A DNA stretch of 64,000 nt from Scolanthus callimorphus (lineage: Eukaryota > Cnidaria > Anthozoa > Actiniaria > Edwardsiidae), in assembly GCA_033964015.1 (NCBI GenBank), contig CM066919.1:930001-994000 (forward strand), given 5' to 3'. A model generated the notes under the pieces. The model made no database searches and was not told the origin of the DNA. It worked only from the letters and a program-made list of their open reading frames with translations. This document shows, piece by piece, positions 36,855 through 48,700 of this stretch. The translations under genes and the position numbers were made by a program. How positions within the stretch are numbered: the first letter of the stretch is position 1; every line of letters starts with the position of its first letter.

Positions 36855-38164
36855 CAGAAAATCGTGCGATCGGGCAGGCACAGGCAATACTGCTGGTGAA
36901 ACACACGAGGTTTGACTTGCTGACTAATGAAACAAAACAAGTGCCTTGTTCTTTCCTGCCTAGGAGTTTTGGTTAGATGGTAAATATTTTTTTATGATAT
37001 AAACAACATCATCTAGGGTATCCCCCGCGAAAAACGAGATACCTCTACACTATGAAAATACAGCAAGGAAGATCACTAGGTTTTTATATGGCCTGTTTTT
37101 ACTGCAATATGCTTTCTTTCCTTTTCTTCGTAAACTATTAAAGCCAGACAGTATATTTTTTATCGTCATGATATATATTTTCCCGGAAAAGCTTGAGGGT
37201 ATTATAGAGATAACACTTAAAAACACTCTTCCTCTCTTCCGATATACATCTCCGAGCTTCAAAACAAGGAAATAGGAGTAACCATGTCACTCTTTCCAAG
37301 TGTCGATAGATTTTAATCCCGTTTCGGTGCTCCAACTCGAAACAGGGTCACAAATTCTAGGTAGCGGGTAGGTTGTGAATACCTTATAAACTGAAGAAGA
37401 GTGAGATTTATGAAAATACAGCTTTTAACAAAAACGGGAATGATTTAAAATATTTCTTTCATTTCTTCGAAATTAATTACTGATTGCACATTGCGCGCGT
37501 GGGGCAATCAACGAGCTAGACGTGACGCGTGCCCCCTAGTGTCACGCGATGCCGTCTGGAACTCGCCAAGCACCAATTGTTGATACTCACAATTTTGAAT
37601 TAGTTTTTAGCCGTTTTTAGGTAGGTATTAAATCAAACGTGCTGTATCTCACGCACATGACTATTCAGATTTGTAGTCTCCCTTGGCGGCCAAACACCAG
37701 CAGAGACCAAAGCTTCGCTTCGCCGGCGTGATACGTGACTGAAACCACGCGAGGCTCATGAAAAACAACATTTTGGCAAAATATGAATCACGAACTGATA
37801 TATATTATTTCCAGTATCCAAAATGACAGACACCCAAAATAATGACCAATTTCAGTTTCGAATTTGTTAGCACAAGCCTGTTGAAAAACAAAATGTTGTT
37901 GAACCTTGTCCCTTAGCTCCTCCCCCTTGGTATTTTGCTTGTCAAAGGTGTTTAGTGTGTTCATTTCTCAGCCAATCAGAGACAAGAAAACAAAAGTCGT
38001 GCATGTGCCGATGAACGTTTGATCAAATTCGCTTGTCAACTCGCAGGTCGGAGGTCTTTGCATTTTCAAGTTTTCCCTCCAACCGAGAAAGAGAATTGTC
38101 CGAGTTAGCAAAGAAGCAAGTACTTTTAGCTATGATGTTCGTCCTGTAGTCGCCAAAAATAATA

Positions 38165-39225
38165 ATGTTCACGACTGAAAACGGCGAAGTGACGAAATTA
38201 AGCGAAAAAATCACTAACGATCTTCAAAAAGATAATTACAGAGATGATCGTAAAAACCCTGGAACTAAATTTATCCAAACGACAAACATCGCCAAGCACG
38301 GGTATAATCTTCGGGACAGAGATCCGCAAAGCAGCTTCGAGGAATACTTTTCGCCGGAGAGAGCGTTGAAGAAAGTCAGAGGCAACAAAATGAAGGCCCA
38401 TTCACGAAAAGTGAGAATTGTTGATTTCAATAATGAGGGAAACTTACAGGATAACCTGCAGAAGCTTGCCGATTGCCGAAAATGTAAATCGGTTAATAAT
38501 TCAGGGTTTGTTCAGCGATTAAGACTCTCAAGTATATCTGAAGAAAAGGAAATGGTTCTGGGTCAGAGGGAGAAAGCATTTCTACAAAGACGTTTATCAA
38601 AAGCCAGGATTGCAGGGAGAAATTTCGAGAAACGGAGAAACAGCCACCGAGCTGTCTTTGTTCTCGGCAGCCAGTCGTAAAAAACATAAATAATAAACAG
38701 AGCAAAATTTCTGCTGGGAATCGAGCTTTATCTGCATTAAATAAATCGGAGCTTACTACAGAAAGAGCAGTTTCTAGAACACTGTGCATGAACACGATTC
38801 ATTTGCAAAATTTACATTTCGAGGACGGAAACAATCTTGTCGACAGCAAAAAGGACAATGAAGGCATCGCTAATGTCGCGGAAACTAGGTTTAGATTTTC
38901 AAGTAAGGAAATAATTGCATATCAGGATGAATTGGATAATGGGAAAAGCGATGATTATTCGGAAGACGTAGAACCAATGAGTCCTCTAAACAGTCCATTG
39001 TTCGACATGCCGGCTCCGTCGACACGGACACAAAAAGAAGCTCGTAGAATGAAAAGAAGATTGCAAATGGAGCAGTGGAAAAGACATGAGGAGAGGAGAG
39101 CCAGGTCAGAACGTTTGAGCCGCAGGCTAGAAAATGCTAACTCGGCTACACGAAGGGCTGACAGCGAAAGGCCTACTACAGTGAAATGGAAAGAGGATTT
39201 ATTGCAAGTTTATTATATCGAATGA
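38165..39225 (+). CDS. Unrecognised basic, Ser/Arg-rich protein in two ORFs offset by one base
   Basis: ORF A 38165-38680 (171 aa) starts at the first ATG after an in-frame stop at 38147. ORF B ends at 39225 and stays open upstream of its ATG (38788) back into the end of ORF A, so one added base near 38660-38680 would give a single intronless protein of about 353 aa. No family was recognised. Seen: HGYNLRDRD early, SPER and MSPLNSPLF proline-directed sites, two strongly basic stretches (QREKAFLQRRLSKAR; ARRMKRRLQMEQWKRHEERR) likely helical, and a C-terminal TVKWKEDLLQVYYIE whose TVKW resembles the PP1-docking RVxF motif. Nuclear or PP1-linked function is only a suggestion. A CCAAT box precedes it at about 37970. 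Confidence 0.55.
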
Positions 39226-39324
39226 GAGAAAAGTATAAGGGATAAACTATTGTTATCGGATTAGGTCTCGTGCCTAGTCGTGTGACCTAGCACGGGATTT
39301 TTATGCAACAGCAAATTTGCGGTT

Positions 39325-39552
39325 AAGCCTGGTGCACACTTGCGACATAACGACATAAGAAAAATGTCACGCGAACAAAATTTAGTGGTTTCAAGAAGTT
39401 GAAGTGGTCAAAAAATAACATAAGATTGCTTTGGTGAAGTAATCTAATGAAGAGCCATGGAAAATATTGATTGTTTCAATTATTTTCCCGTACTTTTTTC
39501 GTTGCAACATAACGTCCTTATGTCGTTATGTCGCTAGTGTGCACCAAGCTTT
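39325..39552. mobile_element. MITE with GGTGCACACT(T/A)GCGACATAA ends
   Basis: Left AAGCCTGGTGCACACTTGCG + ACATAACGACATAAG pairs with the right end CTTATGTCGTTATGTCGCTA + GTGTGCACCAAGCTT. 228 bp, non-coding. Confidence 0.85.
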
Positions 39553-40978
39553 AGAGTCAAACCGCGATAATTGATCAAATTTGCACGATTTTATATATTT
39601 GGCTCAAGTAAATGCAGCAAACCATAGCGATACGTGACAAATTAAGCAAAATATAAAGGGAAGTTTGAAGTTGTGCGATATTTTTATTTTAATCCAGAAA
39701 ACAAAACTGCGGAAATTCGGGAAAGTTTCGGTTAGATAGAAAAGGGCCGGAGTTTATACGGGAGACCATTTTCCTATAAGTTTAACATCATGTATTAAAC
39801 ATTGATTAAATGATGTTAAACTTATAACATCAGCTAACTTAGGTGTCAGTTTTTTGGCATATTCCTTGATTAAAGTCGCTCTTTTCAACCATGGCATTTT
39901 GCTATTCCTAAAACATGATAAAAATGTCACAACGCACCTACAAACTCCCTTTTGGAGATGCGCTAATGTTGACCTCACCCTGTTCATTGTGAGTGTGGTG
40001 GTTGCTTTTGTTTTCTTTTTTGTTGTTCTGTTTTTGTTTGTCTGAACTACAGTGGCTATAGCAGCAGACTTTAAAATCTAATTAGTCTAAAGTTTCATTG
40101 CTAAGGACCATGAACTACATGAACCATGACCACACAGCTAGTTCAGTAAAAGATGTAAATAATCCTTAATTTTTGTGAGAAACAGGTTTATTAGACACAA
40201 CAAGTATTAGTAACAGGTTCTGGTCCTTTGCTGAAAAGAGATGAAGGGTTTGATCTTGTTTAAGGCGATTGCTATAGGCTATACTCAATCTTATGAGAAA
40301 AATTATAGCATGTCTGCCAAGTCATTTCATGCAAGATCATATCTTGATCTGTTGACAGAAATACTTAAAATTGCTTGGAGCATTGCCAGTTGTTATTGGC
40401 AAACGTAATCTTAGATTCAACTTTTGTTTGAGTTTTGATAATGAAATGAAAATGAAAAATAAATGACATTGAAGAACAGCATAGGAGATTTGATAGTTTT
40501 TCATCTGCTTGTGATTTAGCCAAGTAATATGCAGAAGTAAGGCTTCAAAGATGCGAGCCCGGTTTTGTGTTAACACTTTTGATGAAAACATGCTGTGACC
40601 TGGTCAGTAAATGACTTAAGCAAACAAAAATGCAATATTTGTAGCCCAAAAGGATTTAAAGTGATTACAGAGCAACATTTTAGATGTATATATTATTCTT
40701 TATTTTGATTTTTAAAACAATTTATGAAAATGACCAGAGGCTGTAGAGCTTCAGAATTTTAAATAAGTACCAAATGTGATATATATTTCAAGGGTATAGA
40801 TAGTATAGTTTTTTAATTTGAGGTTTGGTAGATTATTTTTCAGGTTCCGTTGAGCACTTAGTTAAAATTTTGCGGCTCTCTCTGTTGATACCATCAGGTT
40901 TACTAGGTTTAGCAGGCATAACTCAGGGGCATACTGAAGCATAAACACAATCCATCAGAATTCCATACTTTAACTCCC

Positions 40979-41009
<31 letters not shown>

Positions 41010-41208
41010 AAAAAAAAAAATCGGAAGTTGAATATTTTAGAACCCCAAAATACAAAAAAATACCATAGTCCCCCTATGTCTATACTCATGTAGCCCCTGG
41101 AGTTTTGTAAATAGAGTAGCTCAGAATAGGCAAATAGTACACATGCATATGGACTTATTGGGCAGCCAAGCCCACATTAAAATGAACCAAACTAAAGTAA
41201 ACTCAGTG

Positions 41209-41501
41209 GTGTACAAGTGGTGGCAGGATTTTAAGAGGGGGGGTTCATTTTTGCTGATGAAGTGAAACGTATGAGGAAACATTCTTTTCGTTTTTGTTTA
41301 AAAAAAAGGTTCTTAGCACTATCCTGAAATGGTTGTTTCATCATGAATTTAATATGCTTGTATACATTGGGTCACATAAAATAAAAAAAACACTCTGAAA
41401 TGACAAAAGGTCTTTGGCAAAAGGATCCCAAACAAACGGTTCTTGGGAGAGGGGGGTTCATTTGCACCCAATGAACCCCCCTGGATCAGTGCCTGTGTAC
41501 A
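41209..41501. mobile_element. TIR element related to 29725-29912
   Basis: Ends GTGTACAAGTGGTGGCAGGA / TGGATCAGTGCCTGTGTAC, inner GGGGGGTTCATTTTTGC and its complement. Shares the 'GGCAGGATTTT...GGGGGGTTC' layout with the FMO intron element. Confidence 0.7.
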
Positions 41502-42050
41502 CAGCCTGTGGGGGCTATCACTGCATTCATGTGCTTGGCTTGTAGATTTCCAAAATCCTGAATACATCCGAGGCTGAATGCATCTATCCTGCGTACGCCA
41601 CTTAAATTGATTGTATAGGAGCAATAACTGGAATATCTGTATAGCTAGGTAAACAAACCCGTATATAAAGCATGTGTGCTTATATTGGGAACTGTAAAAT
41701 TTGGGATATTTTATTAGAATAAATATTTGTGGTTGTAATAAACAAGAAACCTCAATGTTGTTTTGGGCGCCAGTGTACATTTATGGTTAACCATACGTGG
41801 ATAAACAAGAACAGCTTGTGCATCGCTTCATATACACACAATTCGGACTTTGTTTCGGGAAGGTGTAAATGACGCTTAAAAGTAAACAAAAATCCCACTG
41901 TCACTTTGCCAAACCCCCAAAAAACTTGTGGCCTAAAATTGAAACCCCAAAATAGTGCTCGTTATTGCCTTTTTACTATTCATGAGTTTCATAATAGGAA
42001 GAAAACGTAGGAGGCGGTTTATGAGTATTGATTTTCAGCCTCAGCGTTCT

Positions 42051-42283
42051 TTAAAGAGCCTGTGTCAGCCGCCATTTTGACAGCATAGCAACATACCAAG
42101 TCAGTGAAAGCATCCATTTCCATCGACTGATCAAGAGAATATAGAGCAATGTTCTTGATTGAATTTGGTAAATCAAATCTGAAACTTTGTTTTTAGATGT
42201 TTATTAAGAGATTTCTACTCGTAATTCGTCTTCTAATACCGAATGAAAACAATAACAAAGGAGTGGCTGACACGGGCTCTTTA
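42051..42283. mobile_element. MITE with AAAGAGCC(T/C)GTGTCAGCC ends
   Basis: Left TTAAAGAGCCTGTGTCAGCC and right GGCTGACACGGGCTCTTTAT are inverted repeats. 233 bp, non-coding, just beyond the 3' end of the SVOP-like gene. Confidence 0.8.
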
Positions 42284-42768
42284 TAGATGTTTCGTTATAA
42301 ACGCAAACACGAGCAACATATATTTATCGCTAGTTGTAATATCCCTTCACTTTATTATATTATATATACAAATTGTGTTCTTTTACTTATTTACAATTTA
42401 TTAGAGCACATTGCAAATATTTCCTTCAAATAGAAAATTGACTCCTAGCCACGTGTGACACGTGTTAAAATAAATATACGAATGCTGAAAATAACCTCTT
42501 TTTGTATAATTACTCAAATGACTTAGAAATTCCGTGCGCAGAATGGTCGAAGCTTACATCATGTTCATTGCTATAATAATGCGCGAGCTTTGCGATCGCT
42601 TAAGGTTAATACTGAGAACCTTCGCGCACGTCCTCGGAAAAAAATCATACACGTCCTTAGTTTAACCAAAACATGTCAACCTATATATCGTTGGACTAGC
42701 CTGGTTTTTCGATCTACCGGCTGCAGTGATACAGAAACAATGCGGAACACTGAGCACAGTCACATGTG

Positions 42769-45700
42769 CTAGGATTCCTGTAGAAAAAAAGAAACAAAAT
42801 TAAAATCCTACTTTCTTTAATGCGAAAGGAATTTCGTAGTATCTTTCCGAAGTCTTTAAATTTACCCTTTCTATAACCCAACACCCAAATCCAATACATT
42901 CTGAGCAAAATGTCGAAAATTCTACTCGCTGCCATTTGCGCCAGGTTAGATACTTTATACTGAAACTTCAGTTTCTGACTAGTATCGATTAGTTCTTTGT
43001 ATTACTGGAATTGATTTTGAAAAAAAAAACATCTTGTTAAGAGGTAGTTGGGGTCACGTGACCGTTAGTGCAAGTGGCCTAAGCGCCGAGAAGGAGACGG
43101 AGGTATAGTAAGGACGCTTGCGTAAGCTCTCTCCATCTCCTTCTCCGCCGGCTTTACAGAAAATACTTGAGTAATGAGCAAGTTACGAGGTGCTTACCTG
43201 CATCGGTCTTCCTTTGGTTTCTATGGGTAACATACATGTTGCTATGATACAAAGGAGGGACATCATCCCATACACTCCTAGCGCTAGTGCTACCGACTCT
43301 TTTAAGAGTACCTGGTGATCAAATGCCAATCATCAGTTGCTATGGTAACATGTTGCTATGATACAAAGGAGGGACATCACCTATGCACTCCTAGCGCTAG
43401 TGCTACCGACTCTTAAGAGTACCTGGTGATCAAATGCCAATCATTAGTTACTATGGTAACATACATGTTGCTATGATACAAAGGAGGGACATCACCTATA
43501 CACTCCTAGCGCTAGTGCTACCGACTACTAAGAGTACCTGGTGTTCAAATGCCAATCATTAGTTACTATGGTAACATGTTGCTATGATACAAGGGAGTGA
43601 CATCACCTATACACTCCTAGCGCTAGTGCTACCGACTCTTAAGAGTACCTGGTGATCAAATGTTAATCATTAGTTACTATGGTAACATACGTTGCTATGA
43701 TACAAAGGAGGGACATCACCTATACACTCCTAGCGCTAGTGCTACCGACTCTTAAGAGTACCTGTTGTTCAAATGCCAATCATTAGTTACTATGGTAACA
43801 TATGTTGCTATGATACAAGGGAATGACATCACCTATACACTCCTAGCGCTAGTGCTACCGACTACTAAGAGTACCTGGTGTTCAAATGCCAATCATTAGT
43901 TACTATGGTAACATATGTTGCTATGATACAAGGGAGTGACATCACCTATACACTCCTAGCGCTAGTGCTACCGACTCTTAAGAGTACCTGGTGATCAAAT
44001 GTTAATCATTAGTTACTATGGTAACATATGTTGCTATGATACAAAGGAGGGACATCACCTATACACTCCTAGCGCTAGTGCTACCGACTCTTAAGAGTAC
44101 CTGGTGTTCAAATACCAATCATTAGTTACTATGGTAACATATATGTTGCTATGATACAAGAGAGTGACATCACCCCATACACTCCTAGCGCTAGTGCTAT
44201 CGACTCTTAAGAGTACCTGGTGTTCAAATGCCAATCATTAGTTACTATGGTAACATATATGTTGCTATGATACAAGGGAGTGACATCACCCCATACACTC
44301 CTAGCGCTAGTGCTACCGACTCTTAATAGTACCTGGTGTTCAAATGCCAATCATTAGTTACTATGGTAACATACATGTTGCTATGATAGAAAGGAGGGAC
44401 ATCACCTATACACTCCTAGCGCTAGTGCTACCGACTCTTAAGAGTAGCTGGTGATCAAATGCCAATCATTAGTTACTATGGTAACATACATGTTGCTATG
44501 ATACAAAGGAGGGACATCACCTATACACTCCTAGCGCTAGTGCTACCGACTCTTAAGAGTACCTGGTGATCAAATGCCAATCATTAGTTACTATGGTAAC
44601 ATACATGTTGCTATGATACAAAGGAGGGACATCACCTATACACTCCTAGCGCTAGTGCTACCGACTCTTAAGAGTACCTGGTGTTCAAATGGGATGATTT
44701 GGGGCGAGAATTTGCAAATTTCCTTCAGCAAATACAGTAAATGTATGGGAAAATGGTAATGGCCATTAATATTTAGGAACTATTGAGGCCCAAAATCCTG
44801 ATCATCTATCTAATCCTTGTTTTGTGTCAGACAAACCAAAAAGATAACGTTTGTATCAAACAAAGAGTGTCCTGACAAAACTATTAAATGAGCTGATCTA
44901 ACATGGCACCCACTAACGTGATAAATACCCAGTTCCCTTTGAAACCATTCTAGATCATAACCACGACTTTCCTCTCAGCTAACTCACCTGTGCTATAAAA
45001 GGTGTTATCATGGCGCCGACCCTGGCGATGCCGCTACAACAGCCGAGACCAAGAGCACGGGTGACGGTTGGATAAACCTTGAATAGAAATGATAATCAAG
45101 ATTTAGAAGTGATTATGGCTATCTCACAGGTATCGTATAATGGCGACTTCCTCCAACGTCATAGACCATAGGGTTTCCGAGGATATCGAGAATGCTTTAT
45201 ACAACAACACTCAGTAGAACGCGCGCTCTGATTGGTTGACAGGCCGTGTGTTCAACAACACTAGTCATAGACTAGTGAAGAAGAGCTGAAGTAAAAGCTC
45301 GAAACGTTGGCAAAATCCCTCTGTTTTGTCCTTTCTGTCACCCATTCCTTATTCATTTTGGACGTTGTATCCATACGGATCCAGACGCGTCGTTGTTTGT
45401 GTTTTTCACCTCACAAGAACACTAGTAAAACGCGCGCTCTGATTGGACGGCAGGCCGATTGACGTCATAGCGCGAACACGCACCAAAACGGCCTAGTTTG
45501 AAATGCGCGTGATGTTTGGGCTTTTAGGGCTGGTACGCTAGTGCAAGACGCAAGCGCAAGGCAAGTATAAATCGCAGCGAAGCAAGCGCAAGCCTAACAT
45601 GAACATTAATTAGCTTGCTTGAGCTTGCGTTCGCTTGGTTTTGCTGTAACCAGCAAACCAGCAAAACAAAGAACTAACCTAGCACCTCTATTTCTAAAAA

Positions 45701-48700
45701 TAGACAGGTTAGGAGAAACGGTGCCTCAATGTTAAAAGCCAGAAGAGTTGGAGGCTCCTAGTGATGGGCTCCTGCCAAATCCCTATATTCGAAAAATCGC
45801 CCAGTTCGCAAATAAATTCGTATGTTCCCTAGTCATAAATGACAAATACCACTCACCTCAGGAGTGTAGACGTAGAAGCACTGGAACGCGCCAGATATGG
45901 CACCACGGACGACAAAGATCAACACTGTCATCACCGTCCTGCAGAAAACAGTAGGGAAATGTCAATGATAACGCGCCAGATATGGCACCACGGACGACAA
46001 AGATCAACACTGTCATCACCGTCCTGCAGAAGACAGTAGGGAAATGTCAATGATAACGCGCCAGATATGGCACCACGGACGACAAAGATCAACACTGTCA
46101 TCACCGTCCTGCAGAAAACAGTAGGGAAATGTCAATGATAACGCGCCAGATATGGCACCACGGACGACAAAGATCAACACTGTCATCACCGTCCTGCAGA
46201 AAACAGTAGGGAAATGTCAATGATAACGCGCCAGATATGGCACCACGGACGACAAAGATCAACACTGTCATCACCGTCCTGCAGAAAACAGTAGGGAAAT
46301 GTCAATGATAACGCGCCAGATATGGCACCACGGACGACAAAGATCAACACTGTCATCACCGTCCTGCAGAAAACAGTAGGGAAATGTCAATGATAACGCG
46401 CCAGATATGGCACCACGGACGACAAAGATCAACACTGTCATCACCGTCCTGCAGAAGACAGTAGGGAAATGTCAATGATAACGCGCCAGATATGGCACCA
46501 CGGACGACAAAGATCAACACTGTCATCACCGTCCTGCAGAAAACAGTAGGGAAATGTCAATGATAACGCGCCAGATATGGCACCACGGACGACAAAGATC
46601 AACACTGTCATCACCGTCCTGCAGAAAACAGTAGGGAAATGTCAATGATAACGCGCCAGATATGGCACCACGGACGACAAAGATCAACACTGTCATCACC
46701 GTCCTGCAGAAAACAGTAGGGAAATGTCAATGATAACGCGCCAGATATGGCACCACGGACGACAAAGATCAACACTGTCATCACCGTCCTGCAGAAAACA
46801 GTAGGGAAATGTCAATGATAACGCGCCAGATATGGCACCACGGACGACAAAGATCAACACTGTCATCACCGTCCTGCAGAAGACAGTAGGGAAATGTCAA
46901 TGATAACGCGCCAGATATGGCACCACGGACGACAAAGATCAACACTGTCATCACCGTCCTGCAGAAGACAGTAGGGAAATGTCAATGATAACGCGCCTCA
47001 TGCGGTCAATATACTCAGTATAAATACTCAAGCGATTCCGCGCGCTGATTGGTCGAGACGTTCGTCATATTTTGCTTTATTCAGCTATACACTTATACAA
47101 TGCTTTCGAGTGGCATACTGTAGAAAACCCCACGCGTCACTTGTATTTTCTGGTCTACACAGAAGCCTTCAGGTGAGCGGGCTACATCAGATGACGCAAA
47201 TTGCTGTCGCGCAGCTTACAATCATATACAGTATATTTATAGTATATATTATTGTACCATTCTCCCAAAAGAGATCTTACCTTCCGGAGCAAATAATAAG
47301 TAGAAAGAAAAACAGCGCAGTTATAGCAAACTCGACGGCTGCAGTGCCTTTGCGTCCAAACTTGTCAATAATAAACATTGTTATCAGCACCCCTGAGAAA
47401 AACAAAGTCCCAGTTAGTCCTTGAGATGCGGCCAAATGTCATGCCCAACCCAAAAGGTTCGGCAAAATGTCCAACCCAAAAGTGACAAAAGGTTTTCAAG
47501 GAGTTAACCCTCCATTGCCACACCCATTCACTCATATTGTCATTCACCGAAAAATTGTCCGAAAATTATTTGACGTCTAGAATTGTTGGCGAGTTCCTCG
47601 CGGTCCGTCCCCCCAACAACTGCTGGATCACCGGTCTGGCCTTTGTTACGATCAACCAATCAGCAGCTAAGAGCATGCCCCATTTTGAAGGGTGAGTACT
47701 ATGCTGACCGAATACAAAGACTCAAACGGATTATAAAATCTGCCTTGGATTCTCTCAATATGGGAGGATCGCAGACCGATACAAACAAGTGCTGAAAATC
47801 GAGCCTAGCGAGTTCCTGTTTGGATTTGATAAAGAATGCTAGTTTATATAATAAAAAAGGGTCTTCTTCGCACGGCGGGATCAAGCGTTTGAAACATGAC
47901 TACTAGACAAGGAGAGGTTGGAGGACTTTAAGGAGCTGCATTAGATGGCGCAAATTGCTGCTGCGCAGCTTACAATCATGAGGGCTGTTTAACAGATATG
48001 CCTCCGACACCAGGCCATTACACCGGGAGACAATCCCTAGTACTCTTACGAAGAGTGCAAGGGGTTATTTAGCGTCCACTTTGAACAGGGGTAGAAGGGA
48101 AGGCAGACGGGACCTAGCTTTTTGTCTCATCCGAAAGACTTATGAAACACAGTTAGAAAAAGTTCAACCCACTATATGAACCAGTCTTGATCAAGACTCG
48201 AACACAGAAAACGAAACAAAGAAAATGTCCTATGCCCGAGCCGCGATCCTGGACCACAATGGGGAGAGACCCAGCGCCATAACGCTGAGCCAGCCATGCT
48301 TCCCCTCGGAGATGCCCTCAGTCAGACAGATATAGTTTCATTGACACCTCTCCGGATTACCGCTGCCCCATATCATGTCAGAGACCAAGAACGTACCTGG
48401 GAACTCTGCTAGAGTCGTCCACATCATATCCACATAGTCCGCCATAGAAAGGAGCTGACAGCCGCAGTCCGCTTTGCCCATTCCGTTTTCACTTCTGGAT
48501 GCTAGAAGAAAGAGGAACAGAAATAGAAGGCTTCAGATTCCTTATCTTACATAAAAAAAAACATCGATTGCATGGATTTTGTCAGGTTTATAGTACACAT
48601 CGAATTCAATTAAATTTTGATTTGGGAATTGAGCTACGTAGCGCCCAACGACAAAAGATCAATTCCTAAAGTAACCTTTTTGAAAAAGTTATTATCAGTG

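Larger units (their letters stand above)
33287..38164. other. Intergenic region, AT-rich with MITEs
   Basis: Upstream DNA of the GPCR (-) and of the 38-kb ORF (+). Holds an A/T-rich stretch (33830-34640), a fold-back at about 34272-34396 (TAATTAGTCATAAATGACCC pairs with the right side), a TIR element at 36236-36390 and a 458-bp TTAA element at 36397-36854. No gene was recognised; short ORFs at 35376-35561 and 35613-35801 have no support. Confidence 0.55.
39226..42768. other. Intergenic region between the 38-kb ORF and the SVOP-like gene
   Basis: Includes MITEs at 39325-39552, 41209-41501 and 42051-42283, a poly-C/(CA)n tract at about 40977-41010, and long A/T-rich stretches. Two TTTATT strings at about 42349 and 42406 could be minus-strand AATAAA poly(A) signals for the SVOP-like gene. 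No gene was recognised. Confidence 0.55.

Noticed and set aside
45886..46997. CRISPR-like regular array
   Set aside because: Units are identical throughout, with no variable spacers, and derive from a coding exon of a eukaryotic gene.
47281..47392. Apparent frame problem between SVOP-like exons 12 and 13
   Set aside because: Rereading the A5 run at about 47308-47312 shows exon 12 ends in phase 2 (AG|G, Arg), so the junction is correct.
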